Origin: Phlebiopsis flavidoalba
Taxonomy: Eukaryota; Basidiomycota; Agaricomycetes; Polyporales; Phanerochaetaceae
Assembly (NCBI GenBank): GCA_035772785.1
Contig: JAOCPU010000001.1
Span: forward strand, 806,001 to 870,000
DNA length: 64,000 nucleotides
Direction: 5' to 3'
Positions 34,001-45,292 of this stretch are shown piece after piece. The position numbers were made by a program, and so were the translations under genes. The notes beneath the pieces were generated by a model. That model was not told the DNA's origin and searched no databases. It worked only from the letters and a program-made list of their open reading frames with translations. Each line of letters begins with the position of its first letter. Position 1 is the first letter of the stretch.

Positions 34001-36345
34001 TGAGCTCGGTTCCAGTGCATCCTTGACTTACAAGTAAGTGTACTACTCTGCTTTGATTTTGGCTTCAACCTTACCCAGGACAATTTTAGAGCAAATCACC
34101 CTCACTCGAGGGTGGGTACAACCACTTCTGTGAACAGAGTTTTACAACACGCTATCGAGACTTTTTTGTCCAACCAAAAATACCGCGGGCACGACACAAG
34201 TGCCGTTGTTATCTCAGAACAGGGCGAAAAGCTTTCTTCCATGCCTAAGCCCGGGAAATGTTGATTTTATATATGGAGGTGAGCTTGCTTCTTACATGCC
34301 AGGCTTGAATCAAGCTTCAAATAACCTCACCACATTTGCACAAGGTCCTCCTTGTCAGGGATTTTCCCGGATTAATCATACCAAGGCAAGTGCAAGCTGG
34401 GACTTGACAAAGGCCACTACTTATTGCTCATTTTTCAGACTGTGTCAACGCATTATTAGGAACACCACACTTGTTTTTTTTGTGTGACCATGTTGTCCTA
34501 TGACCACGCTAGACTTCTACCAGCCCCAAGTTCTTCATGCTTGAGAATGTCGAGGGGATCCTTTACCATCCTCTTGCAGCTACACAGACTGGCCCTGGGT
34601 GCAAGAATGGAAGGTGGTGTTCGAATGGGTGTTGTCAAGCTTTCATTGCGTGCACTTATCTAGCTTGGGTGAGTCTGCAGGTCATTCATCAATGGTCCAA
34701 TATTCATTGACTTTCTAGCTACCAGGCGCAATTCAAATTGTTTGCACGGCAGGACAGTATGTGTGCACCCCAAAGCACGACTAACGTTGGTCATCTTTAT
34801 CCTCGGGGTTACCAAAACGTAACATTCTCCTTCCATCAAAAGACACAATTCCCGAATATCCCAACCCATGCACTGGCACGGATGATCGTTCAGCAATATC
34901 AGCTTGAGACTGGTAACTTCTTGCGTCCTGTTTGTCCAGGGTTTGTCCCAAAAGTGAGGGACAAGGAAAGGAAATTGAGTCCAGGACCTCGGTCGTGGCT
35001 TCAGTTTGAGCTCCTTTCCTCGCCGAGTGTCTGTCGAGGATGCAATCAGTGATATTTGGTGTTAGGCTCGAGCCCCAATGCCTTAGGTTACAAAATCATC
35101 GTTTTGAACTTACGCCAACTTCGTTGCTAGCCCGTTTTGATTCAGGTAAGCCCATTCTTTTCAAGGTGTATCCTAGGAGTTCAATCTTGACTCTGGTAGG
35201 ATTGACCCCTGCCAGAGTCCTCGGGCAGAGCCCGAGGACTTAGGCGAGATTGCATACAAAGCGTCAACAGACGTGGGATCCGAAGATTCAACGCCGTAAA
35301 CCACCAAGGCTTGGACAAGACCCCCTTACGTTGGCTATACCACGAACCAGCAGCCATATTACTTCTGGTCCTCTCAGACCGGTATCAAAAGTGGATGACT
35401 GCAAATCCGTTCACCCAGGACAGGATGTCAAGTATCAGTACACACAACGTTGTATCGCTCAGGCGTGGTTTGAGTGGTATCGTAAAAAAAACCCAGCATT
35501 TAAAAACATTATCTGACAATGCAAATTTAATAGTGTGTTCCAACATGTGCCAATCAAACCGCGATTCGAATCGATACCAGTGAGCATTCATTACAACCAG
35601 CCAGGTAGCTTGCGCTCTACGGCATCACAAACTCATCTGAGTTGGTAGATCTACCTGAGCCCCTGCCGAAATCCAGTCTCTGTTTCGAGACACTGGAAGA
35701 TACTTCATGGGTAAATCGAAGGGCGTTATATACATGTGAGAGTTCAAATATCCGCTACCTGGTTTTTAACCGACCCACATCCACAAGCCATCTGAATAGT
35801 CGATCTTACTGGCGCAGAAGGACATTGTGTAAATGGAAAAATGGAATCTTCCAGACTGCTCTATACGGATACCGCCAAAACCTACGCCGCTAAGGGCGAG
35901 AAGGGCTTTTACGTCCTAGCAGTGAGTACTAAATATGTCGATTAGTTGCGTGATATGCGGTGAAGGTTCGACAATCGCCGCCCCGTGGATAGCAAAAGGC
36001 GGCGTCCAGGACTATGTCCGGGAGTTTGCGCTGAGCTCACATGGTTCTCCGGACACCAACAAGCATTCTTGTCCATGGACAACAACGTCTTGTCTCGGAT
36101 GTAGGTTTGAATAATTCGTCTGTATGTGAAGGCTCCACCACTACGCGCTAACCTTTCATAGCAAATACGAACAGAATCGCGAAATGCAGTCCCAGTTCCG
36201 TAGGCTTCCGCCACTGGGCAAGTCGATAGGCAATGTCTTGACCACACAATGTGGCTCGAAGGATGAACGGCGACGAGAACGAGCCAACCGGGAGGCCAGC
36301 CCCGAGATTCCGATGGATGTTGACGCGGTAGTAGGACTTAACTAG
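31084..36345 (+). CDS. DNMT1: DNMT1-type DNA (cytosine-5) methyltransferase with RFTS and two BAH domains, frame-broken
   Basis: Maintenance-type 5-methylcytosine transferase acting in the nucleus. The likely start is ATG 31084 (MEMSESEAESSTAF). The replication-foci-targeting region runs about 31450-32060: FTIYDLTGIAAA, SSLGASRVVEK, LITAAREDRQINCDEFLEH. A linker (DMKQACRDSHPRICARLLAV) leads to the first BAH domain at about 32540-32960 (NHYQSVMIDGVRYNVGD; FFLIDEWYCNWTF). The second BAH lies at about 33310-33500 (YPVNDFVYIRPELDETG). In the catalytic domain, motif I is GLELFAGAGGLSTGF (about 33918), motif IV is GPPCQGFSRINH (about 34344) with the catalytic Cys, split from VDFIYGG by an intron, and motif VI is FFMLENVEG (about 34530). 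Motif VIII (NVTF...FPNIPTHA, about 34820-34870) is damaged. Motif IX/TRD pieces (YQKWMTANPF, 35385) and motif X (NAVPVPLATALGKSIGNVL, about 36180-36240) follow. It ends MDVDAVVGLN with TAG at 36343-36345. Many frame changes, but every motif is in order. Confidence 0.93.
35189..35240. repeat. two adjoining perfect inverted repeats inside the DNMT1 gene
   Basis: First stem: GACTCTGG (35189-35196) pairs with CCAGAGTC (35212-35219) over a 15-base loop. Second stem: AGTCCTCGGG (35216-35225) pairs with CCCGAGGACT (35231-35240) over a 5-base loop. The two share four bases, so only one can form at a time. They lie between catalytic motifs VIII and IX. They may be chance, an intron structure or a synthesis artefact. 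Confidence 0.5.
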
Positions 36346-36439
36346 CTTAGATAAGGTCGCACATTGTATATATTCACCACGAAAGCATTGTCCTTGCTAG
36401 TCGTTGAAGGGTGATTCGGTTCTATCTACAACACGGTCT

Positions 36440-37112
36440 TCACGCTTTCCGAATTCGCTTGGCTAGAATGTCCTGCACCGCGCTTTAGCTTACTCTCATT
36501 ACCTGTGCCTGGCGCGATGTCACGATCGACGCGAGTGCCTATGCGGATGTCGGTAGCAACGCGGGGGGCTCCCTTGGCGTTGTGTACTGCGGCATGGCAG
36601 TCGTGAATGGCTTTTGAAACCTCAGACCACGGTCCCTCTGATGTTATGATTCAGTATGAAAATAAAAAAAAACAGAACAAGTGAGCAAGAGCCATGTGTT
36701 ACTGACCGAGATTCGTTCCATATCCACCTGAGTGTGATTCAACACTCAATAAAGACATGTTTGGTGAGGAATGACGAATATACGTACTGCATCTAACTCA
36801 TCATCATCAGTACGGACTTTGGCTGGGACGCGAAGGGCACGAACCTGATGTTTGAGACCAGACTTTTGCAGAATGCGAGCACACTCTGCGATGTATTCTC
36901 GGCAACCTGAGAAGAGGCGGACACATCGCATTCATCTGATCGTGCGAGAGTCAAGCATATTCGTGACCCCACGGAGGGCTCCCCGATAACCCATAGGTAT
37001 GAGGCAGAAATCTACCACAAATGAAACTCCAGATAGCTGAACACAAAGTGAATTCGCATCGTGCTCACGGAGACCGCAATGGCGTAAAGATCTGAGCTGT
37101 TTGACCGGTCAT
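36440..37112 (-). CDS. ECM15: thiamine-binding MTH1187/ECM15 family protein, intron-rich
   Basis: Member of the small family (PF01910) that includes yeast Ecm15 and archaeal MTH1187; members bind thiamine or related ligands as ferredoxin-like oligomers, and the cell role is poorly known. Reading right to left: probable start at 37112 (MTGQTAQIFT), an intron, VVDFCLIPMG (about 37010), an intron ending ttctcag, EYIAECARILQKSGLKHQ (about 36905-36855), an intron, a micro-exon GYGTNL near 36720, an intron ending catcag, then EGPWSEVSKAIHDCHAAV and RVATDIRIGTRVDR (about 36640-36520). The end reads GNESKLKR then, after one frame change, DILAKRIRKA with TGA at 36440-36442. Total length about 110 residues fits the family. 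It lies tail to tail with DNMT1 with under 100 bases between stops. Confidence 0.82.
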
Positions 37113-37330
37113 TATTTTTGGTCTAGCTGTCGGAATGTAGACCAACGAAAGACGTATTCAAGCGTACTGGGCGCCCGCCCGTCATATAATTAAACAAGCG
37201 CCGAAGAGGATTCCATACGCTGCATGCTTTCTGCCCTTTTGTCCCCCCACCACGACCCTCTCTACCCGCCCGCCTCACAGCTCAGATGTTGTATTGAGGA
37301 TGTATCCGTCTCTATAAAAGTCTAGGATCA

Positions 37331-38761
37331 ATGCTTTCGAAGCCCCCCATTGGCGTCGACCTCTTCTCCTCCTGTGAGTGGTGAACACACAGGCGCGAGC
37401 AAGAAGTCCGCGCCAAGTTGTTGTGCTCGACACTCCGGTTTCTCACATCCTCGAAAGAGCTACTTCCCTATTGCCCCATCCACCCATCGTCCTCGGCAAA
37501 GTCAGAATCCGAGGTCACCGTCTCCAAATGCGCGTCCGAAGTTGGGGGGGGCCAGCCGACAAAGACCTCACGTGAATAGATGACTGGGTCCTCGAAGACG
37601 GGCCTCTGCCGTACGTCACGGCCCGCCAGAAGCCAGCGGCCCCGTGAAGCCACCTGTGAACGGTACGGTGAGGGCATGTCTCGGACTACGTATGATTTTT
37701 TCAAGGCGACGGCGCAACCCCCCCCCCTCGTCATCAACTTTGAATCGTACCCTCCGAGCAGTTTGAAGACTGCGCCTCCATTGCCACCGCGGTACAGAGG
37801 CGTCATACAGCTCTCTCAAGTCCGTTTCATTATCCAATTCTTCCACATCATCGCTCATGCCCGCAGCCGACTTCCCCCCCCGCCCAAACTACGCCATCTG
37901 TCTGTCCTCTCTCTGCTCCGGTACTGCCCGCCACAAAGCAAAAAGTCGGGACTCACTGACAGTCGACCAGCATATCAGCCCCCCTTTGTCCAAGCTGGGT
38001 CTATAACCATCTCCGTCAAGACGGGAACGGCCTCTAGCGAAGCATGCCCGCTGCGTCACGATATCCTCCTTTCATTCTGTCTCACTCTCGTGCCGACACT
38101 GTGAGGAACTGACCTCGCGACCCCAGGCTCGCTTACCGATGTTTGTCGCAACCTACCCAGTTTCGACCTGCGGATAGCCGTGAAGCAGCACGAGAACGTC
38201 CGCCAGCATGATAGTGGGAAGTCTGACGAGTCCTTCGACAATGTCACCTAACTATACAAGTCCGTGTGGTCAGCAGTGCCAAGAGTGTCTCTTGGTCTCA
38301 TATCATGATTGGGTAGAGTTTGTTCGGTGACGACCCGAGCCTCCGAAGCTTCCGAAACGATGCCTACTCCTGGCCCCTCATCCATCACCCTCGCCTATTT
38401 CACGTGCCCCGAGCGCCATTGCGCACGCGGTCAGCCCAAACCAATCCCCTCCTCCACCCCCTCACGTCTCGCACTCGAGCACCACCCTCGAATCGTGTAG
38501 CTCCCTCCAATTCTAACACCGCGTCGTCTGTATCGGTAGTCCGTAATTAGCCAGGCAACTTCCCGAAGAGCTCCTCCAGTGTTCAAGCTACCGGACCTCC
38601 CTCCAGACGAAACCTACCGTGACGAGCCCCTCCGGGCAGCTCACGCGGCCCTACGCCCGAAGTTGCCTCCGGCCGCAAAAGCGACGATACGAGGTCGTGT
38701 TCGTCAGAACATACAGGCGCAGCGGAGAGCGGCCGCGGGTGCGCGTGGAGCGAGGCGCTAG
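37331..38761 (+). CDS. unrecognised protein, Pro/Ser-rich, frame-broken
   Basis: A candidate start lies at 37331 (MLSKPPIGVDLFSS). Plus-strand pieces that read like one protein follow: SQNPRSPSPNARPKLGG (about 37500), GPVKPPVNGTVR (37640), TTYDFFKATAQPPP (37685), PLVINFESYPPSSLKT (37727), LTDVCRNLPSFDLRIAVKQ (about 38130-38190), YKSVWSAVPRVSLGL (38260), and a well-formed last segment PPVFKLPDLPPDETYRDEPL (38575) with AAKATIRGRVRQNIQAQRR, stopping at 38761. No domain recognised. A conserved basidiomycete protein of unknown function is the best reading. Confidence 0.4.
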
Positions 38762-40150
38762 TCCCCACCGATGGGACGGTAAGCGAGGCAGGCGGCCGGG
38801 TGGAGAGCGGCTGTCTGTGGATTTGATCCAGCGAAACCCACAAGAGAATAGGGTGGCGTCGGGGGGGGGGGGGACGGGGGGACTGTATGGACGAGGAAAT
38901 TGGGCCAGAGATGTGAGAAGACTTGAACAGGCGAAGGTCTGTCGCGGCATCTGGGAAGTGGCTCAAAGAACCTTCACAGAAATCTGAAGCTGCGTGATAT
39001 ATATGGTATGTGCGAACAGATTGTTGCAGCGAACAGAAAGTGAGCACATCGGGTACTGAAAACCGAGTGTTAGGACGTAATGTGACCGCGTCTGGGCAGG
39101 GCGTTGCCCTCCGACCGTGCGAACGCATTCCGCGAGCCGTTTGGGAATGGTGCGCGATCGACGAGGAATCTACGGAAAGCCGAGTACATTGCAGACCAAT
39201 AGCCCTATGCGAGCGTTGCCGTCGGCTCCACCCAGGTCCGTCCTCGCAACCGCCATTTGTTGCGATGAAAACACTTAGGTCGCGGGCGTGTAACAAGATT
39301 GCCTCAGAGTATAAATAAACGGAAAAAACACTTTTCGGACATTCGTGGTCCTGCGGATCCCCCACGGCTCATTTACCAAATATACCCCGATTTTTTACTC
39401 ACGGCCCAAGATGACCCTAGCACGATCCAAGATGTTTTTATTACATCGAAATTTAGGTATCCCACTAAGCAACTTAATTAGAATGATGCTTATCCGAACT
39501 ATTTGACCCAAGATTAGGACAGCGCCGAGAGTGACTTTCACATTGAAGTAGAGCGCATATTGTCCAGAGGAGGTATGTCGGTCCCTCTCCTGGTGTCACG
39601 TTACAATCAGATATCCGATCCGCACGGGCTATCACATCGGTTGGACGGACACCCACCATCGTCCATGCTATGCACAGGTCAGAGTGTTTATTCCACAAGC
39701 TCGTCACCAAGATACGTCCGCAAGCGTCCTTGAGCTTATCCACGCTGTTTCATCGTCCTCTGAACTGGGAAGTCAACAGGCTCCAGGTCCTGGTATAAAG
39801 TCGGGAGATTCTGTGTCGTGGCCCCGCGACGTAGCCTGAGCTCCGGGTGGGCGACGACGAGACGTAGACGAGTGCCTTGCGTGTCTTCGACGTCGAACCA
39901 GAATTTTATAGTACGGCCGCACAATATGATGTCTCGGACATATCGGTTTTCACAGCGGGTGCACAGATTTTGGAGGTTCTCTGGATGCTGAGGGAGTGTG
40001 ATGATCAGTTTGCCCGGATGGGGTGATAGGGCTAGGTCACGTACTTGTCCATCGCAGTTCGTAAAATCGGAAATATGACAAAGTTCTCGATGAAATCGGG
40101 GATAATAGTCCCGATCACGGGACGGGCGTGAAGAGAACTTTCAGCGCTTG
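38762..40150 (+). CDS. unrecognised coding-like pieces, plus strand
   Basis: Continuing plus-strand pieces may belong to the previous locus or form a separate one: RPGGERLSVDLIQRNPQE (about 38795), NAFREPFGNGARSTRNLRKA (about 39121-39180), HFSDIRGPADPPRLIYQI (about 39333), DPSTIQDVFITSKFRYPTKQ (about 39413), ESDFHIEVERILSRGGM (about 39525) and AQYDVSDISVFTAGAQILEV (about 39920). They are protein-like and ordered but in several frames. A G run of 13 at 38861-38873 breaks the frame. The 260-residue minus frame over 38583-39365 is treated as a shadow. No domain recognised. Confidence 0.3.
38861..38873. repeat. G(13) homopolymer
   Basis: Thirteen G followed by a further G-rich tail (acggggg). 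It breaks the frame of an unrecognised plus-strand locus. Confidence 0.65.
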
Positions 40151-40199
40151 TTACTTTGTGCAGGCTTTTGAGGGGTCACATTGATTTTGCAGGTCTTTA

Positions 40200-43100
40200 A
40201 TAACCCGAGCGGGGTGCATCATCTGGTACAGATTCGACGAGCGGAGTGTTGTTTCTCTCTTTGAAAAAGAGGACCGTGTGGTTGACCTCGTTTTCTTAGC
40301 CTTTGGGTGACTGTGATCTGTGTCTTGAAGTTTTCTGGTTCCCTTCGCTCACGTTTTCCTTCGTGCGGCCCTTTTTCCGACTGACAAGGACTATCGTCCT
40401 CCGCTGACGTGAATATTTGTGCTTCAACCACCAACATACCTCAACAACGGCAAACATTCCCTTCGTCTCCCCTCGTCTGTGGGTTGAGCTTGAAAATCAC
40501 ACCGTTCGAACCCACCGCAGGGAGGCCTGTCAAACGCTCGTCTTGCGGGGGATGATAGGGACTTTGAGACGCAGGGTTGCGTTAGCGAATGATATCCCCG
40601 GGTTAACAATCCCCAGCAACTTGGCCTGTTCATCGCGCGAATGCCACATTTGAAGATTCGGTCTTCACTGATGTTCCGTTTCCACTCGGGCCGTGGCGTC
40701 ACTTCCAGGATTAAGTGTCGGACCGGGAGGTCAGGTGTATTCCGTGAAGCCAAATGAGCGCGTGGCGCTCCCTGCGTCCTTACTTTTTGGACGCAAATAA
40801 CTATCTGCACGCGTGCTTCAATTAGCGAAATGTAGGAATCATGCAGGCAGAAACCCACAAGACAGTACAGCCACTGAAAAGTGAGAGTGTCCCAGCGGGG
40901 CCGACTGGCCAACCGAGATGATTGTGCGGGAACCTTGTTTGCCTAGCACCTATCATTGTTGTGTCAAGCCCTCCTCGCGTCCCATTTCTTAATTACCAGG
41001 ACATACACGAACCTAGATTGAGCGCCAAGAATTAAACGTATTGAAAAACAACTCACTCAAATCAACGTCGCCAAAATTCGTGCTCGTCCCTCACCCAGAC
41101 TCCTTCCGTCTCCATGCTTGTTCATTGTCGGCCTTCTGTACCCTACGGACAAAACTATAGTCCGCCCTCCAAAGAGCCCGCAGGCGTGCGCCGCAAATCC
41201 TGACGTTTTGCTCGAAAATGACAAGGACAGCCTCGATGCTCACTGGATGTCCCCTGCGCCCGAGCCGCCGCGGCGTCATCCCACATCTAGAGCGCGTCAG
41301 CACGTAACGGCGCGAGCGCCGCCGAGACACCCACGCCGCGGGTCAACGTGCGTGTGAGCGTGCCTCGTTCTTCGTGTAGTTCGGCCACGCCTTAGGGACG
41401 CTTTGTATACGCGGTCGTATTATTGTTCTTAGTGCGTGGCCTGGAGAATCTTACGCAACTGTCATTTACATCCGTCTTGGCGCGGCAATGAGAGGAGTAT
41501 AGAGAGGCGGCGTGCACCTCGACCGTGGCGAAGTCAAAGATATCCGGTCGGAAGTGCACGTCCAGAGGTGCTACGTCCGCGTCCTGGAGCATGCCGGGTG
41601 TTGTGGCCGTCGGCGGGGCGCGATTACTCCCGTTTTGCCCAGCTGACTGCTGGCACACCGAGTCGGCATCGCCGATCTCGTGGAGGTGCACGACATTTGC
41701 TCTCCTTGCGTTCTCGCTTTTCACTTTTGCACTGCCTGCCACCAATCCCCGAGCGCAATGTGCAGTACTTCAACTCACTCTGCGCCGAGGTCGAGGTATT
41801 TTTTGTGATGAAGATGGGGCAGATGCTTCGCGGATAATCCTTGCCTGACTCGGGGATAAAGACATGTACCAGGTCCAGACGCGCGTATGAGGCGCATGTT
41901 CCGGATGGTTTTTCCTTGGTAGAATACAAACCTGGGGATCAAATGTCAGAGTATCGTGTGCGTTTGCGGACGACGAGTAGCGACTTTTGTACTGACTTGA
42001 ACATCACGTAGTATTACACACGTCGCCTACTTTACATTGTGGCAAACGCAGTTGGAGTCTTTGCCAAAAGCACGTTGACGGAAGGATAATCCGTCTACGG
42101 TTCGAGGGCCTCAGGTGTTCGACATTTGATGGGTCAGCCAAGATGAGTCTGCGGACACCACTCTGCAATCGGCTGGCAGGTTTCTTGGTTGTGACAATTG
42201 GAATGAGGGTACTGCATGCAGATTCACCGTACCACACGTGCTTGTCTTTGATCCTTGGGGGCAGATCAAACGATCCCGATGACATTGCTGAAATAGGCCC
42301 TTCGCGTAGAATTATTGAGTGCTCCATATACAATTCCCTGTGGGAATGGTCATAGCATTCATAGATTTGGACTTTTTCTCAGCCTACGTCTGTCCCACGC
42401 AGCCAGCCTGGAGCTCTGAACGCGACTTTTTTGGGCCCGCCAAGGGGCTTCCTGAGAGCGGCGCTTGTCTGAGGAGCCGTGGAAAGCACTGCAGCTCCTC
42501 AGCTTAAGGGGTAGTAGACGTACGACGGTGTGTTTGGATATGTCTCGAGGGGCCCGCGACTGCCACTGAAGGAGTGTCTGTCTTGATGAAATCGGCGCTT
42601 CTGTCTCGACGAGCCAGGATAGGTTTGCGGATGGTAGAAGTATGATCTCGTGGTCTGTGGAAGGGATTGTCCCATCTGCTTGTGCCGCAGTACACATGAG
42701 CTGAATGCGTAGTTTCTGTTTCATTCGGACGATGAGGTGTGTTTCTCTCGTTGGAGCCTGTTTCAGAAGTTAGCCTTCAGTGTCCCGGTCGTCGACTGTT
42801 AGCTGCAGAGCTTTCATTCGCCTCTCGCGCAGCTTTCTTCAGAGCTTTTCTTTGCGCATGCTGGCTTGGCTCGTTCGGCGCAATCACTTTCAGTGGGCGT
42901 GCGGCGGAAGCCGGTGAGCCCTCGCCTCGGTTTTATTTGAGACGTTTGTCCTGAGGCAGCCTGTGTAGTCTGCTTGCTGCGAGAACGTTTCGCTTCACTC
43001 TCTTAGGGGACGTCCAGGTATATCACGGTAGAGCCTGCGGCGGTGGGGTGGAGGTGAGAGGTGAGCCCCTGGTAGGAGCGGCGGGCAGAGCAGAACTATC

Positions 43101-43683
43101 GTTTCGCTGGGTCCTTTTTCCGTTGTGGTCGGGGCGGCGTTGAGGTCTTCAACTACTGGTGCTATCGGCCACCTCCCCTGTAGCTTCACAGATGTCTCTG
43201 CTACTTCTGAGTCGCCTGAGTGCTACCTCTCTCCTCCGGCTTCCGTTTAGGAGCGGCCTCGGCGGGTGTGACGAACCCAATCATCACCAAAGGTATCACT
43301 CCAGTCGACTGGGGCTCGCGCACGCTGTGGCGCTTCTTACGAGGCGGTTCAGAGTTGGTCTGCTCTAATGCTTGGTAACGATACGCTGACGATGCTTGAT
43401 ATAACGAGCAACATACTCCATACACGCCTCAATATTCGACGACAGACCCGCTCGGAAGCATACCTGGCGCGTCCGGCTTGGGGTATGGGCCTGACCGATT
43501 AACTTGAGCCGTACTCCTCTGTGTGTAATTAAGAGCAAACCAGGAGAAGTATGTCCTGTTGGTAGTGGTAGTTTTCCCCCCCCGGGGGGGGGGGGGGGGG
43601 CGTCCGGGAAGGGCTCTACTAGCCGTGTCGCCCTTTAAAGATAAGCTAGTAGTGTAATCGTGAAGGGCTAACATTGAGCCCAA
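40200..43683 (-). CDS. unrecognised large protein, minus strand, frame-broken
   Basis: Reading right to left from ATG 43683: MGSMLALHDYTTSLSLKG, a Pro run interrupted by C/G homopolymers (43576-43600), IEACMEYVARYIKHRQ (about 43430-43380), a basic stretch near 42860-42800 (AKPACAKKSSEESCARGE), DHEIILLPSANLSWLVETEA (about 42650-42590), EHSIILREGPISAMSSGSFD (about 42325-42266), RLDLVHVFIPESGKDYPRS (about 41882-41826), STSAQSELKYCTL (41790), and a tail VVEAQIFTSAEDDSPCQSEK (about 40435-40375) that is Lys/Arg/Ser-rich. One long gene is the simplest reading, but two adjacent genes are possible. The ends look disordered, the middle globular. I recognise no family. Confidence 0.3.
43576..43600. repeat. 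C(8)G(17) homopolymer junction
   Basis: Eight C followed directly by seventeen G, a self-complementary step inside the N-terminal Pro-rich part of the minus-strand gene. Such C-to-G flips are typical of consensus failure. Confidence 0.65.
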
Positions 43684-45292
43684 TCCTCTTGGAAATTAGT
43701 CTGGACACGGTCACAGGAAAGAGCGATATCTACAACTTGATAGTTTTGACCGTTTTCCACGGCCGATGCCTTAATAGAGGGTTTATATCGGGCGGTCAGT
43801 TTCATTGACACTGAGCGCCTGGTATAAAACCTTCTTCGTCTCCTAGGCCCTGATTTGCATCATGATGTCGGGACGGGAGCTTTGCGTGGCTTTAGTGTGG
43901 GACGAAAAGGGTCGTTGATTTCATTGGATGGTGTGAGGGCTTGCGTCATGTTCTTCATATGACATCTTGCGAGCAGGAGAGCGAGGTCTTTTAGCATGGG
44001 TAGTGGATTTGTGGTTCTGGGGTCTGCGTTGTTGCTTCATTTCGGGTGGTAGGTTTAGGGGTTAGGATCGATCACGGGGGTCTCATGTTCAGGAGAACGC
44101 CCAAAATGGCCGTCGCGGTACGCGCCTATTCGACGCAGATCGTTCTACGCGTACCTGTGAAACAGGCAGTTTGTTCCGCATCACGTGCAGATTACCCGGC
44201 GTCGCGGTTGATTGCCCAAGAAATGGTCCAAAGACGCATCTCTTCTAACCACGGCGACTTTGCGGTGAGTTCCATGTTGGGAAGGTTGGGATCCCGGACA
44301 ATTAGAAAACGAGATGGAGAGAGGTACTCCCTTTTTGGAGTGATAGAGTTTCGGCCGTGGACAGTTCAAGCAGATTAAACTTCAAATAACGATGGGCTAG
44401 GCGGGCCTGGTCCTGTTGCTTGAATTGCTTGGACCTTGCTTGGGTGCAGTTGCTCGCTGTTGTCAGCAGATGACATAAATCCGCATTGGTTGGTTGATCA
44501 TACGGCAGACTAATCATTGTATGCGAAAGTGTGCTTGGAGTCAATGCGACCGACGTGCGTATTAACAAACCTCCGAATCTGCCGGGGCTAGTAAAGATGT
44601 CTCTTGACTCCTAAGTGTCGATCTGCTAACCAATCCTTCAAAACCGCGATCATGACGTGGGCCTTTTCGGCTCAGCAAAACGTTTGTGCGGTCCTCAATA
44701 ACTGAACCTACTGGGCTCCCTAGACAGCCCGACAGGCTGCCCGTGCTGGTCCAGGTGTTCGGCCCGCTCCAACTGACCGATGCTGCGTTCTGAATGTTAT
44801 TGAAAACTCCAAACAGTTTCGACCCTACAGAAACGTTACCGCCAATCTCGCGTCGTAATCCTTGCGAAATGTGGCTGATTGCGCGTCGGGCGACCCTAGG
44901 GCAACAAGATCTCTGTCGGGCATTTGTGCCATGTGCTGACTAGTAACAGCGCTGAAACAGCCCGGCGGGGTTCAGCAGAGCAACGTGTTCCCCACCAAAG
45001 AAAATCGAGAAAAAAACGAGGTTCAAAGAGGTCTTCTTCAGCGTCCAAAGGAGCAATGAGTATAGTGAGGGATGGGTGGACGGCGGGGGAAAACGAACCG
45101 CGAACCACGAAAGGGGGGCAGTTGGCGTGATGGGGGCGTGATGGTAAGCCCGGGACGGGCGGGAGGCGCCTACGAGCAAGTGCCTTTCAAATAACGCCCA
45201 GCAGCCCGCCAGTTCGTGCATGATGTTCCAGGGGTGCTCCAGATCCGCCAGCGAGTGCGAATCCCAGTACGGCACCTCGTCCGATACCCGCC
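43684..45292. other. long spacer between divergent genes
   Basis: Separates the unrecognised minus-strand gene (start 43683) from the arrestin-like gene (start 45293). A 110-residue plus frame at 44046-44378 lacks recognisable features. A/T-rich tracts near 45008-45020 and CT-rich sequence near 45225-45290 are promoter-like. No gene supported. Confidence 0.35.

Noticed and set aside
26787..36345. A functional cluster linking the GID subunit and DNA methyltransferase
   Set aside because: Neighbouring position alone; the products act in unrelated processes and no shared regulatory element was seen.
38583..39365. 260-codon minus-strand frame
   Set aside because: No motif, Ser/Arg/Pro-rich, and the plus strand in the same place carries better-formed pieces. 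Kept only as an alternative for the unrecognised plus locus.
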